DNA of 64,000 nt from JAFDXJ01 sp039811225 (GCA_039811225.1 JBDHYG010000012.1:1-64000); one strand, 5' to 3'. Positions 8,264 through 18,029 are shown, counted from the stretch's first letter. Numbers and translations are program-made. The notes: generated by a model not told the origin, from the sequence alone.

Positions 8264-9697
8264 TTAACAAACCTGGTATTCCGGCAGGCTCATGAGTTGT
8301 ATCATGGTTGTTTTAATAAAACTTTCTTTGGAGGAATAATCCAGGTACTCTTTGATAACCTGTGGATTGATCACATGTGTTGTTTGCAATAACAATTGCT
8401 GTAATGACATATAAAGTGCATCTGCAGTCTTTGCTTCAAACTGCTGCACGATGGTAGTCCAATCCACATTCGTAATCAGCTTTTGCAATTTTTTATTGAA
8501 TATAGGTTTTTCCATACCCATAGAAACATCATCATCTTCTTTTGGTTCTACAGAAAATTCATTGGCATTGGCCATAATTTGAGCCAAACGCATCCGCATG
8601 ACAAGTGTACTGCTGTCGATCCAGGTTTTTCCTCCCGGCCATCCGGCTACATTCGGCGGATAAAACAATAACTGGCCCAATGCACGTTCAAATAGTAATT
8701 GATATTCCGGTGTCTCCGTTTGTAACGGCAACATACGCCGTATACCAATGAGTAATTCGATCGGTGATTTTATGTGCGTGCTTACATTTTTTTCTTCATA
8801 AAACCAATCTGCCGAGAATATATCGGTCATTAATTTTTTTAAATCATAACCACTTTGATAAAAACTTTTCGCGAGTACTTGAATATGCTCCGGATCGGGC
8901 ACTTCATGAACAAAACTGGTATAAATTTTTTGCGTGATGAAATAAGCCGTGGCTTCCTGTTCCAGAATAATATTGAGAATATCATCACCGGTAAAATTGC
9001 CTGTTTTTTGTAAGAATGTTTTCCTACCTGTATCATGAAAAAAAAACCGTTCCTGAAATGCGCCATTCCCGTCAAAACCCCAGCCGGTAAAGGCGCGGGC
9101 AGCTTCTTTCACATCGGTTTCAGTATAATGTCCCCGACCCATGGTGAATAATTCCATTACTTCCCTGGCAAAATTTTCATTGGGGTGTTGTTTCTTATTT
9201 TGCTGGTTATTTAAAAAAGATAACATCGCCGCACTCTTGCTCACAGCACGTAATAAATCGCCAAAATTGCCCAACGCATTTTCACGGATCGTATTCAACA
9301 ATTCCTGTTGAAAAAAAATATTGATCACGCGGCAGGCAAAATGACCATGCCAGAATAAAGTCATCTTCTCCCTGAGTTGATCAGGATTATGTACCATTTC
9401 TTCCAGCCAGGAAAGATTCAGGTTCTGGATACCATCAATTGATTGTTTGCGCAACTGCATTTTCTGATCCTGGGAAAGTTGTTGCATACGGCCCAGGTCC
9501 TGGATGCCTTTGTACAAGCCATCATACATATTTTGTGCAATTGTAAATCGTTCTACTTTTTGATTGGTAGCGGAAAGTAATTTATTCAATACTGCAGCGG
9601 GCTGAACATTGGATAACTGTTGTTGATTCTCAATGACGGGGCCGAATGCAGCACGCCACAAAAGATGTTGATTTTTTGTTTGCAGGGAAATAGCCAT
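8264..9697 (-). CDS. DUF1800 family protein
   Basis: A 477-residue helical DUF1800 protein. Conserved family blocks are LLWRAAFGPV at the N-terminus, LREKMTLFWHGHFACRV, the NENFAREVMELFTMGRGHYTE-like region around residues 175-195, EAARAFTGWGF, and YPPNVAGWPGGKTWI. No signal peptide is obvious, which is normal for the family. It is co-transcribed with the DUF1501 gene 23 bp downstream. The two are usually proposed to work together on an exported substrate, which is inference from gene order only. Confidence 0.88.
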   Translation of the reverse strand: MAISLQTKNQHLLWRAAFGPVIENQQQLSNVQPAAVLNKLLSATNQKVERFTIAQNMYDGLYKGIQDLGRMQQLSQDQKMQLRKQSIDGIQNLNLSWLEEMVHNPDQLREKMTLFWHGHFACRVINIFFQQELLNTIRENALGNFGDLLRAVSKSAAMLSFLNNQQNKKQHPNENFAREVMELFTMGRGHYTETDVKEAARAFTGWGFDGNGAFQERFFFHDTGRKTFLQKTGNFTGDDILNIILEQEATAYFITQKIYTSFVHEVPDPEHIQVLAKSFYQSGYDLKKLMTDIFSADWFYEEKNVSTHIKSPIELLIGIRRMLPLQTETPEYQLLFERALGQLLFYPPNVAGWPGGKTWIDSSTLVMRMRLAQIMANANEFSVEPKEDDDVSMGMEKPIFNKKLQKLITNVDWTTIVQQFEAKTADALYMSLQQLLLQTTHVINPQVIKEYLDYSSKESFIKTTMIQLMSLPEYQVC

Positions 9698-9763
9698 AGC
9701 AATGAGATTGCTTTTGAATGACTATAAAAAAACGGAATAGTTTAACATTATTCCCTATAAATT

Positions 9764-10477
9764 TTACTTCGGAGGCTTCAATGGCCGTACTTCTATTTTA
9801 CTGGGCAATGTACGTGCAGGCATTTTCAAAATGTCAACCACCAATTGACCCAGGTCTTCCGGTTGAATTTTCCAGGCATCTTCTTCATTAGGTATATGAT
9901 TATTAAAATACGTCGCAACCGAGCCAGGCATAATAGTCGTCACTTTCACACCGTATTGCCGCAAGTCAAGCATGACAGCTTGTGAGAAGCCGACTAATCC
10001 AAATTTGCTGGCATTGTATGCCGCACCATTGGCATTAAAATTTATTCCCTGCAAACTACCGATCGTAATAATATACCCCTGGGATTGTTTCAACGCATCC
10101 ACGCATGCTTTTACACTATGAAATACACCGGTCAGGTTGGTATTGATGGTTTTATTCCATTGCTCTTCAGTCAACTGATCTATCGGGGCGAAGTAACCCA
10201 CACCCGCATTGGCAATCAGCACATCCAGTCGGCCAAAATGTTGTATGGTTTTTTCCACTGCTTCCTTTTCAGCTGCCAGTGAAGCCACATCCGATACTAA
10301 TGGCAAAACCATTGTTGCATCTTTGGACAACGCGGCGGCTGCTTTCCCGGCAGCTTCCAGCGTCCGGCTGGTAATAGCTACTTTCATTCCCTGTGCCAGT
10401 AATTGAGCAGCCACACCATACCCAATGCCTTTACTGCCGCCGGTTATATAAGCTACTTTATTTTTTAATGTTTCCAT
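9764..10477 (-). CDS. SDR family NAD(P)-dependent oxidoreductase
   Basis: A 237-residue classical short-chain dehydrogenase with a Rossmann fold. The cofactor loop TGGSKGIG is at residues 12-19 and NAG at 90-92. The catalytic triad is S141 (TIGSLQG), Y154 and K158 (YNASK). SR at residues 37-38, just after strand 2, mildly favours NADP(H). The substrate cannot be read from sequence. A -7 box (TAAATTTG) lies 52 bp upstream on the minus strand, and the ppsA terminator separates it from ppsA. Confidence 0.92.
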   Translation of the reverse strand: METLKNKVAYITGGSKGIGYGVAAQLLAQGMKVAITSRTLEAAGKAAAALSKDATMVLPLVSDVASLAAEKEAVEKTIQHFGRLDVLIANAGVGYFAPIDQLTEEQWNKTINTNLTGVFHSVKACVDALKQSQGYIITIGSLQGINFNANGAAYNASKFGLVGFSQAVMLDLRQYGVKVTTIMPGSVATYFNNHIPNEEDAWKIQPEDLGQLVVDILKMPARTLPSKIEVRPLKPPK

Positions 10478-10528
10478 ATAAATAATAATTTTAAAAAATG
10501 CTGATATACTTTTTAAGAACTATTCATG

Positions 10529-10536
10529 CAAATTTA
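10529..10536 (-). promoter_or_regulatory. -7 promoter box for the SDR gene
   Basis: On the minus strand TAAATTTG matches TAnnTTTG, 52 bp before the SDR start codon at 10477. No clear -33 TTG is present. Confidence 0.4.
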
Positions 10537-10592
10537 AATTTTTATTCCGGGATTACCTGTCCATACAAATGGAACGGTTGTGTATTGAAAAC

Positions 10593-10620
10593 AAAAAAGC
10601 CACCTTACGGCGGCTTTTTT
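10593..10620 (-). terminator. Rho-independent terminator after ppsA
   Basis: AAAAAAGCCACC and GGCGGCTTTTTT pair around a TTAC loop with one A-C mismatch, giving a GC-rich stem with a T run on either strand. It lies 18 bp past the ppsA stop on the minus strand. Confidence 0.85.
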
Positions 10621-10637
10621 TCCAACACGTTTCTTTT

Positions 10638-13064
10638 TTATTTTTCAATTGCTGCAATAGCTTTAATTGTTTTAATAATTGAATCCGGTGTTACAGAAAT
10701 ACTGTCAATACCTTTCTCCACTAAGAACTGGGCAAAGTCGGGGAAATCACTGGGGCCTTGCCCACAAATACCTACTTTCACTTTGTTCTTCTTCGCTGTT
10801 TCAATCAACATACTGATCATTCTTTTAACAGCCGGGTTTCTTTCATCATAAATATGAGCTACTAATGATGAATCCCTGTCAAGCCCAAGTGTCAATTGGG
10901 TCAGGTCATTAGAGCCGATGGAGAATCCGTCAATATGTTTGCAAAATTCTTCCGCCATCAAAACATTGGAAGGCAGCTCTGCCATTAAAAATATTTCTAG
11001 GCCATCTTTACCGCGCTCCAGGCCATTCTCTTTCATCACAGCCTGCACATTTTTCAATTCATCCACCGTGCGGCAAAATGGAATCATCACGACCACATTG
11101 CGCAAGCCCATTTCCTCCCGCACTTTATGAATGGCTTTACATTCCATGGCAAAAGCCGGTTTATATTTTTCCGAATAATAGCGGGAAGCACCACGCCAGC
11201 CGATCATCGGGTTTTCTTCACTGGGTTCAAAATATTTCCCGCCCAATAAATTGAAATATTCATTGCTTTTAAAATCGGAAAAACGAACGATCACTTTATT
11301 GGGGTAAAAAGAAGCGGCGATTTTAGCTATGCCATAAGAAAGTTTTTTGACAAAAAAATCTTCTTCATCCTCATAGCCTGCAGTCAGGTTCCGGATTTCT
11401 TTTGTCAATTCTTCATCCCCTAATTGTTCATGTTGCATCAACGCCAATGGATGTGCCTGGATATAATTATTGATGATAAATTCTTCCCGCGCAAGGCCTA
11501 CACCTTGGTTGGGTAAATGAGAAAACTGGAAACTCATGGAAGGAGATGCCACATTCAACATCAATTGTGTTTTTATTTTTGGCAGGTCCTTAATATTAAA
11601 GGATTCTTTTTCAAAAGGAATTTCCCCGTCATAGACCATTCCTGTTTCTCCTTCAGCACAGCTAACTGTTACGGCTTGCAGGTCATGCAAAATTTCCGTA
11701 GCATTTCCACAACCCACAATAGCCGGTACGCCTAATTCGCGGGCTACAATAGCTGCATGGCAGGTACGGCCACCTTTATTGGTTACAATGGCAGATGCTT
11801 TCTTCATGATCGGTTCCCAATCAGGGTCGGTCATATCGGTTACCAAAACATCACCTGCCTGAAATTCATGGCCCTCAATAACGCGTTTATCCAGGGAGAA
11901 TAAAATATTTACTTTTCCACTGGCGATTTTATCCCCAACGGAAATTCCTTTCAGTAAAACTTTTTCTTCCCGGTTTTCATCGGCAATCTTATACCCGGTA
12001 ACTTCTCCATGTTCTTTTTGTGAATGAATGGTTTCCGGCCGTGCCTGCACTATAAACAATTCTTTACTCAACCCATCAATGGCCCATTCCACATCCATGG
12101 GTGTCCATCTATTTTTGATACGGGTATAATAATCTTCAATTTTTATTACCCAGTCAGCCAGCATCAGGGCGGTTTCATCTTTCAGGCAAAAACGGTTTTG
12201 AAAGCCACGCTCTGTCGGAATGATCCGTACCCGTTCATCACCGGCATCGCTATACACCATCATCTTATCTTTCACGCCCATTTTCTTTTCAATAAGAGCC
12301 GCGTAACCTTCTTTCAGTAACGGTTTATACACAATATATTCATCGGGTGACACAGAGCCCTGCACAATCATTTCACCCAGGCCATACGAACCATTGATCA
12401 CTACTGCATCTTTGAAGCCACTTTCCGTATCAATACTAAATGCCACACCGGAAGCACCCAAATCACTACGTACCATTTTTTGTACACAAACACTTAGCCC
12501 GATACTGAAATGATCATAACCAAAACTCTGGCGGTAACTAATTGCCCGGTCAGTAAATAAAGAAGCGAAACAATTCCGTACACAATCTATCAGCGAGGCC
12601 GGGCCACGCACATTCAAATAAGTTTCCTGTTGCCCGGCAAAACTGGCATCGGGTAAATCTTCTGCTGTGGCTGAAGAACGCACGGCCACATCTGTTGTCT
12701 CCTGGTCATATTCCCCGGATAAATGAGTATATGCCTCAATGATCAATTCACTTAAATCTTTGGGGAAATGGCTGTTCTTCAATAATTGGCGAACCTGAAG
12801 CCCTCCCCGCCGCAATGACTCAATTTCATTGTAGTCAATAGCATTGATAATTTTTTTAATAGTGTTTTCCAGGTCATTGTAAGCCAGGAATTTTTTGTAA
12901 GCAGCTACTGTAATTACAAAACCATTGGGGATACGGATACCCAGGGAAGAGAGATTTTGCAACATCTCCCCGAGCGAAGCATTCTTTCCTCCCACACGGT
13001 CAATGTCATTAATGCCTACCTTGTTTAAGGGTAAAATAAACTTTTCTTTTTCCAGTTCCTTCAT
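10638..13064 (-). CDS. ppsA: Phosphoenolpyruvate synthase
   Basis: An 808-residue protein that converts pyruvate, ATP and water to phosphoenolpyruvate, AMP and phosphate for gluconeogenesis. Three domains are in the standard order: nucleotide-binding PPDK_N (about 10-345, with GGKNASLGEM and RSSATAEDLPDASFAGQQ), the swivelling phosphohistidine domain (GGRTCHAAIVAREL, catalytic His near residue 435), and the C-terminal TIM barrel with FSIGSNDLTQ and GICGQGPSD. Length is normal. Transcription probably starts from the -7 box at 13125-13132 and ends at the hairpin at 10593-10620. Confidence 0.96.
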   Translation of the reverse strand: MKELEKEKFILPLNKVGINDIDRVGGKNASLGEMLQNLSSLGIRIPNGFVITVAAYKKFLAYNDLENTIKKIINAIDYNEIESLRRGGLQVRQLLKNSHFPKDLSELIIEAYTHLSGEYDQETTDVAVRSSATAEDLPDASFAGQQETYLNVRGPASLIDCVRNCFASLFTDRAISYRQSFGYDHFSIGLSVCVQKMVRSDLGASGVAFSIDTESGFKDAVVINGSYGLGEMIVQGSVSPDEYIVYKPLLKEGYAALIEKKMGVKDKMMVYSDAGDERVRIIPTERGFQNRFCLKDETALMLADWVIKIEDYYTRIKNRWTPMDVEWAIDGLSKELFIVQARPETIHSQKEHGEVTGYKIADENREEKVLLKGISVGDKIASGKVNILFSLDKRVIEGHEFQAGDVLVTDMTDPDWEPIMKKASAIVTNKGGRTCHAAIVARELGVPAIVGCGNATEILHDLQAVTVSCAEGETGMVYDGEIPFEKESFNIKDLPKIKTQLMLNVASPSMSFQFSHLPNQGVGLAREEFIINNYIQAHPLALMQHEQLGDEELTKEIRNLTAGYEDEEDFFVKKLSYGIAKIAASFYPNKVIVRFSDFKSNEYFNLLGGKYFEPSEENPMIGWRGASRYYSEKYKPAFAMECKAIHKVREEMGLRNVVVMIPFCRTVDELKNVQAVMKENGLERGKDGLEIFLMAELPSNVLMAEEFCKHIDGFSIGSNDLTQLTLGLDRDSSLVAHIYDERNPAVKRMISMLIETAKKNKVKVGICGQGPSDFPDFAQFLVEKGIDSISVTPDSIIKTIKAIAAIEK

Positions 13065-13124
13065 AACTGAATGTTTGATTTAACGTAATAAAATTTTGTA
13101 TTAAAAAATAAACGGATTAACGTG

Positions 13125-13132
13125 CAAACGTA
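13125..13132 (-). promoter_or_regulatory. -7 promoter box for ppsA
   Basis: On the minus strand TACGTTTG matches TAnnTTTG, about 60 bp upstream of the ppsA start codon. A -33 TTG is not evident. Confidence 0.45.
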
Positions 13133-13249
13133 TCCATTTCTTAGTAATTTCTATGAAAATAAATCATTTTTCTAAATTCAAGGAAAAGATTTCCTTTTTC
13201 CCTATTTAGTTAATTCCTTTTCTACATGGAAGAGTGCGGGTTGATTAAT

Positions 13250-13257
13250 TACCTTTG
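13250..13257 (+). promoter_or_regulatory. -7 promoter box for the envelope-glycan operon
   Basis: TACCTTTG matches TAnnTTTG and ends 18 bp before the GT2 ATG at 13276. The in-frame TTG at 13255 lies inside this box, so it cannot be the start codon if this promoter is used. Confidence 0.5.
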
Positions 13258-13275
13258 CCTGAAAATGTTAATTTT

Positions 13276-14256
13276 ATGCGGGAATTGTCAGTCGTCATAA
13301 CCGTCATGAATGAAGAAGAAAATATCCGGCCGTTATTGGCCGCTATCCGATCAGCATTGGCCGGTATAGATTATGAAGTGGTACTGGTAGATGATGGCTC
13401 CACCGACAATACCCGGCAGGAAATTAAGCAAAATATAGATGATCGTATTGCCCTGGTTGAGCTACGAAAAAATTACGGCCAAAGCACAGCCATGGCAGCC
13501 GGTATTGACTACTCCAAAGGAAAATATATTGCCCTCATGGATGGGGACTTACAGAACGACCCGTCTGATATACCCATGATGCTGCAAAAATTAAAAGCAG
13601 AAGATTGGGATCTGGTAGCCGGTAACCGCAAAAACAGGAAGGATGGTATGTTCCTGCGAAAAATTCCCAGTAAGATAGCCAACCTGATTATCCGGAATAT
13701 GACGAAAGTGTATATCCAGGATTATGGCTGTACACTCAAAGTATTTCGCCGGGAAATTGCCGAAGAGTTGGGCTTGTATGGTGAATTACACCGCTTCATC
13801 CCGGTCTTGGCCAGTATGCAGGGGGCACGCATTGTACAGGTTGATGTAAAACATCATGCCCGTCAGTTTGGAAAATCTAAATATGGCCTGGGCCGCACTT
13901 TTCGTGTCATGAGTGATTTAGTAACCATGGTTTTCTTCCGGCGTTACAGTCAAAAACCCATGCATCTTTTCGGTACCATTGGTTTTATATTGTTATTTAT
14001 AGGCATACTCATCAATGCCTATTTATTAATCCTTAAAATAATGGGCCAGGATATCTGGGGAAAGCCCTTACTCATTCTTGGCCTGATGCTTTTATTGGGT
14101 GGTATTCAGTTGATCACAATCGGTATCCTCGCTGAAGTGAGTATGCGGACTTATTATGAATCTGGATCTAAAAAAACATACCAGGTCCGGCATCTCTGGA
14201 ACCAGGCAACGGTACAAAAAGCACGGGAAGAAAAAGCACTGGAAAATTTATCATAG
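13276..14256 (+). CDS. Glycosyltransferase family 2 (polyprenyl-phosphate sugar transferase type)
   Basis: A 326-residue GT2 enzyme with a cytoplasmic GT-A domain followed by two C-terminal membrane helices, the layout of ArnC/DPMS-type enzymes that attach a sugar to undecaprenyl phosphate. VDDGSTDN (D39-D40) and the DGDLQND acidic motif near residue 94 bind nucleotide sugar and metal. I start at ATG 13276, not the TTG at 13255, because that TTG lies inside a -7 promoter box. The gene leads a plus-strand cluster with a flippase-like protein 2 bp downstream, then GT39 and PAP2. Confidence 0.9.
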   Translation: MRELSVVITVMNEEENIRPLLAAIRSALAGIDYEVVLVDDGSTDNTRQEIKQNIDDRIALVELRKNYGQSTAMAAGIDYSKGKYIALMDGDLQNDPSDIPMMLQKLKAEDWDLVAGNRKNRKDGMFLRKIPSKIANLIIRNMTKVYIQDYGCTLKVFRREIAEELGLYGELHRFIPVLASMQGARIVQVDVKHHARQFGKSKYGLGRTFRVMSDLVTMVFFRRYSQKPMHLFGTIGFILLFIGILINAYLLILKIMGQDIWGKPLLILGLMLLLGGIQLITIGILAEVSMRTYYESGSKKTYQVRHLWNQATVQKAREEKALENLS

Positions 14257-14258
14257 CC

Positions 14259-15125
14259 ATGGAAGCCAAGAAAAAATGGCCGGCCTGGCTGAAGCTTTTT
14301 CTAAAGATCACCATCAGTCTTGTATGCCTGTGGTACATCAGTACAAAAATTGACTGGCAAAAAAGCCTGGCCATTCTTGCTGCAGCAAAAGGTAGTTGGA
14401 TTATCCTGGCTGTCTTCTTTTTTATTTTTTCCAAAATTGTATCCGCCTTACGTCTGAATATTTATTTCCGCAATATGCAATTGAAATTACCGGAAGTAAA
14501 AAATATACAGCTCTACTGGCTGGGGATGTTTTATAATTTATTCCTGCCCGGAGGTATTGGAGGGGATGCGTATAAAGTGTTGCTGTTGAAAAAACGATAT
14601 GACGTGTCAGCCCGATTATTATCGGCGGCGGTTTTGCTCGATCGCATCAGTGGCATCGCCGGCCTTGGTATAATCGCTGCTATATATTTTTGCATCATAC
14701 ACCAGGCAGATACCTGGGGCCTCTTTGTTCTTTCATCCATTTTACCCGGCTTGGTAGTTTATTATTTTATTGTAAAAAAATTCTTTCCTACCTTCCTCCC
14801 TGGTTTCTGGCCTACCTTATGGCTGGGGTTGCTGGTCCAGGCATTACAGGTTATTTGTGTTTTCTTCATCTTACAAGCATTAAATATCCAGGAACATACT
14901 TCCATTTTTATTTTTATTTTTTTACTTTCTTCCGTTGTGGCCATCTTCCCGTTTACCATTGGTGGCTTGGGTGCTCGGGAATTGGTTTTCCTTTGGGGCA
15001 GCAATACTTTGTTGCATACACAAAACAGCCCCTTGCCGGTAAGTATCAGTTTTTGCTTTTACCTGATCACATTAGTAGTTTCAGTTGTAGGCATTATTTG
15101 GGAATATAAAAGCCCGTTAAAATAA
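14259..15125 (+). CDS. Flippase-like membrane protein (LPG synthase TM / UPF0104 family)
   Basis: A 288-residue integral membrane protein of the lysylphosphatidylglycerol-synthase transmembrane-domain family (UPF0104, GtrA/AglD-like context), with about seven or eight hydrophobic helices. The family motif is seen in YNLFLPGGIGGDAYKVLLLK (about residues 90-109) and FPFTIGGLGARE near 232-243. It starts 2 bp after the GT2 stop. Members next to GT2 genes are thought to move lipid-linked sugars across the membrane; this is inferred from context. A second paralogue is at 60640-61617. Confidence 0.85.
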   Translation: MEAKKKWPAWLKLFLKITISLVCLWYISTKIDWQKSLAILAAAKGSWIILAVFFFIFSKIVSALRLNIYFRNMQLKLPEVKNIQLYWLGMFYNLFLPGGIGGDAYKVLLLKKRYDVSARLLSAAVLLDRISGIAGLGIIAAIYFCIIHQADTWGLFVLSSILPGLVVYYFIVKKFFPTFLPGFWPTLWLGLLVQALQVICVFFILQALNIQEHTSIFIFIFLLSSVVAIFPFTIGGLGARELVFLWGSNTLLHTQNSPLPVSISFCFYLITLVVSVVGIIWEYKSPLK

Positions 15126-15197
15126 ATGGCAATTTTATCATAATAATAAAAGTATAGCCCGGAAAAGTGTTCCATAAAATAAAAGGCAATTAGCACT

Positions 15198-15205
15198 TAC
15201 TTTTG
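15198..15205 (+). promoter_or_regulatory. -7 promoter box before the GT39 gene
   Basis: TACTTTTG matches TAnnTTTG and lies 20 bp before the start codon at 15225, in the 99-bp gap after the flippase-like gene. It suggests that GT39, PAP2 and TMEM175 have their own promoter. Confidence 0.4.
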
Positions 15206-15224
15206 ACATAACAGAAACCCACTG

Positions 15225-16796
15225 ATGACAACTATACGCTATAAAGAGTCCTGGTTTTATTTCCTGCTGGGCATTGCGGCCCTCCTGCTTTTCCTGCATA
15301 TAGGCGCTACGCCGATTTATATTTTGGACGAAGCAAAAAATGCAGAATGTGCCCGGGAAATGTTTCAGCAACATCAATGGATCGTTCCCACTTTCAATGG
15401 GGAATTACGTACCGACAAACCACCCTTGCATTACTTCTTTATGGCTCTGTCTTATAAAATGTTTGGCGTGCATGAATTTTCTGCCCGATTCTTTTCGGCC
15501 ATTATGGGCTTACTCACATTGATCATTACCTATTTCTATGCAAAAAAATTTACACGTCCAATCATCGCTTTTTGCAGTGTATTGGTACTGGTTGCCAGCA
15601 CCCATTTCCTGTTTGAATTCCGGTTGGCTGTACCCGATCCGTATTTGATTTTCTTTATTGCACTGGGCCTGTTCAGTGGATTTACCTGGCTGGAGAAAAA
15701 TAAAGTGAATCAATTGTATGTGGCTGCTGCTGCCCTGGCCCTGGCTTGCCTGGCAAAGGGACCGATAGCCATAGCACTGCCTGGCTTATGCCTCCTGGTT
15801 TGGATCATCCTGCAAAGGAAATGGAAACAGGTTTTCTCTCTCCACCTCGTAGTTGCCTTTTTCCTTTTTTGCCTGATTGCTTTACCCTGGTATGTGGCGG
15901 TGGACAAAGCCACACAGGGCGCCTGGACAAAAGGTTTTTTCATTGATAATAATATTAACCGCTTTGCAGATCCACAGGAAGGACATGGTGGATTCTGGGG
16001 TATTACCCTGTTATTTTTTCTGATTGGCTTCCTCCCCTACATGGTTTATTTAGGTGGTATATTTAAAAAACGGAAATTCATTTTCAATGAACCATTGATA
16101 AAATTTGCGGGTGTGGTTGTTTTTCTTTTTCTTTTATTTTTTTCCTTTGCCAGTACCCGTCTCCCCAATTATGCCATGCCCTGTTATCCTTTTGCCGCCA
16201 TCATCCTGGGGAAATATCTCGCAGCTATTATACAGGGAGAAGTAGTGGTAAAAAAACTTCCTTATATAATCCTGGTAATCCTGACTACAGGTATTCCTAT
16301 CGCAGGTTATTTTGCTTTAAAGCAGGAAACCAGCCTTGCATATATGGCGCCGGTCGCTTTTGTATTAGGCATCGTTCCGCTGCTTTTGCTGGTATTATTA
16401 TTTGTCAAAAAAGTTTCTATCCGTACCCACCAGGTGAGCATGATCTTTTGGATATATAGCCTGTTCAACCTGTTAGGTATCGTTTATTTATACCCGGCCA
16501 TATATCAACAGAACCCGGTAAGTGCTACCATACGGCAAGTGCAAGCTGCACAACAAATTTTTTCATATGAAATCTTTAATCCCGGTTATCGATTTTATCT
16601 GGATAAAAATATTCCGCGAACCAATTCCATAGACACATTAAAGAACTGGTTGAAACTTCCGGGCAATAGCCTGGTGATTACCCGGCTGGAATACCTGCCT
16701 GTTTTAAAAGATTTACCATTAAAAGAAATTACCCGGCACCGGGATATATTTGAATTGCCAACAACTGTAATTTTAGCCAGGGATGAAAACTATTAA
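15225..16796 (+). CDS. Glycosyltransferase family 39 (ArnT-like membrane transferase)
   Basis: A 523-residue polytopic protein of the ArnT/PMT GT-C superfamily, which transfers a sugar from a polyprenyl-phosphate carrier to an acceptor on the periplasmic face. The acidic motif in the first periplasmic loop is present (ILDEAKNAECARE, about residues 30-42). It is followed by TDKPPLHYFFMALSYKMFG, typical of ArnT-like enzymes. About 11-12 hydrophobic helices precede a short soluble tail. It overlaps the PAP2 gene by 14 bp. The acceptor (lipid A, protein or other glycan) cannot be told. Confidence 0.9.
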   Translation: MTTIRYKESWFYFLLGIAALLLFLHIGATPIYILDEAKNAECAREMFQQHQWIVPTFNGELRTDKPPLHYFFMALSYKMFGVHEFSARFFSAIMGLLTLIITYFYAKKFTRPIIAFCSVLVLVASTHFLFEFRLAVPDPYLIFFIALGLFSGFTWLEKNKVNQLYVAAAALALACLAKGPIAIALPGLCLLVWIILQRKWKQVFSLHLVVAFFLFCLIALPWYVAVDKATQGAWTKGFFIDNNINRFADPQEGHGGFWGITLLFFLIGFLPYMVYLGGIFKKRKFIFNEPLIKFAGVVVFLFLLFFSFASTRLPNYAMPCYPFAAIILGKYLAAIIQGEVVVKKLPYIILVILTTGIPIAGYFALKQETSLAYMAPVAFVLGIVPLLLLVLLFVKKVSIRTHQVSMIFWIYSLFNLLGIVYLYPAIYQQNPVSATIRQVQAAQQIFSYEIFNPGYRFYLDKNIPRTNSIDTLKNWLKLPGNSLVITRLEYLPVLKDLPLKEITRHRDIFELPTTVILARDENY

Positions 16797-17418
16797 TACA
16801 CTTTATTTACGGCCGGCCATTATCTTGTCGCTGTTTTGTGCGCTTTTTATTTTCATCTATGCTTTTGCATTGGGTAAAGCCAACAGCTTCCTGTACCTGA
16901 ATGCAGATCTCGGAACAGTGGCAGATACTTTTTTTAAAATAATTACCAATGCCGGCGATGGCTTAATCTGGTTAGCAGCGCTGCTTATTTTGATTTTTGT
17001 ATTGAAAAGAAAAGATGGAATTGTTTTCTTTATATTCACTTTTGTGTTCAATACCGTGATAACCCAGGTATTTAAATACCTGATCGTACCCGACGCCCCA
17101 CGCCCTATAAAATTTATTGCAGATACCTCCGCAATCCATTTGGTTCCCGGGGTCACTGTACACAGCATTTCAAGTTTCCCTTCGGGGCATACAGCAACCA
17201 TCTTTTGCCTGTACCTGCTTTTTAGTATGTTTATAAATCAACGCTGGTGGCTGTCTGTGGGCTTATTAATTTCCCTAATCGTCGCGTATTCCAGGATTTA
17301 CCTGGCACAACATTTTCCACAGGATATCGGCGGAGGTATTCTTACGGCCATTGCTGCTGTCGTACTCACCTATATTATCTTACAGAACATATATAAACGA
17401 AAATTACATAGCTCATAA
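16783..17418 (+). CDS. PAP2-family phosphatase
   Basis: A 211-residue membrane phosphatase. All three catalytic motifs are visible: K-x-R-P (KYLIVPDAPRP, about residues 99-109), PSGH (SSFPSGHTA, near 131-139) and SR-x5-H (SRIYLAQHFPQD, near 169-180). The family removes phosphate from lipids such as undecaprenyl pyrophosphate or lipid A. The 14-bp overlap with the ArnT-like gene suggests it recycles the carrier lipid used by its neighbours, although lipid A dephosphorylation is equally possible. Confidence 0.92.
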   Translation: MKTINTLYLRPAIILSLFCALFIFIYAFALGKANSFLYLNADLGTVADTFFKIITNAGDGLIWLAALLILIFVLKRKDGIVFFIFTFVFNTVITQVFKYLIVPDAPRPIKFIADTSAIHLVPGVTVHSISSFPSGHTATIFCLYLLFSMFINQRWWLSVGLLISLIVAYSRIYLAQHFPQDIGGGILTAIAAVVLTYIILQNIYKRKLHSS

Positions 17419-17432
17419 AAAAATTATATCCT

Positions 17433-18029
17433 ATGCCGGAAAAAAATTTTAGCAAAGGTAGAATGGAAGCATTTAGTGATGGTGTCATTGCCATTATCAT
17501 TACGATCATGGTTCTGGAAATGAAAGTGCCACATACCGATACCTGGGAAGCATTGGTGCCCATGGTGCCGGTCTTTATCAGTTATATCTTAAGTTTTCTG
17601 TATGTAGGTATTTACTGGAACAATCATCATCATATGATGCATACCGTACATAAGATCAATGGAAGAGTTTTATGGGCCAACCTGAGTTTATTATTTACCC
17701 TCTCCATCTTGCCTTTCGTAACAGCCTGGATGGGTGAAAATCATTTTACACAAATCCCGGTAATATGTTATGGCATTGTTTTATTAAGCAATGCATTGAC
17801 CTATTCTTTCCTGGCCAATAGTTTATTGAAAATACATGGTGAAAATTCATTATTAGCCAAAGCGATGGGTAATGGTACCAAAGGAAAAATTTCTGTAGCC
17901 TTGTATATCATTGCCATAGCTTCTTGTTTTATAAACCCAGTTATTGGCCTGGTCTTATATTTCGTAGTTGCCGGTATTTGGTTTATCCCTGATAAAAGAA
18001 TTGAAAAGCGGATGACACAAGAAGCGTAA
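17433..18029 (+). CDS. TMEM175-family potassium channel (DUF1211)
   Basis: A 198-residue membrane protein with six hydrophobic helices. The signature RxxxFSDGVxAIxIT of bacterial TMEM175 channels is present at the start of helix 1 (GRMEAFSDGVIAIIITIMVL, residues 9-28). Members form tetrameric potassium-permeable channels without a classical selectivity filter. It follows PAP2 by 14 bp, so it probably shares that transcript, although no functional link is obvious. Confidence 0.9.
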   Translation: MPEKNFSKGRMEAFSDGVIAIIITIMVLEMKVPHTDTWEALVPMVPVFISYILSFLYVGIYWNNHHHMMHTVHKINGRVLWANLSLLFTLSILPFVTAWMGENHFTQIPVICYGIVLLSNALTYSFLANSLLKIHGENSLLAKAMGNGTKGKISVALYIIAIASCFINPVIGLVLYFVVAGIWFIPDKRIEKRMTQEA

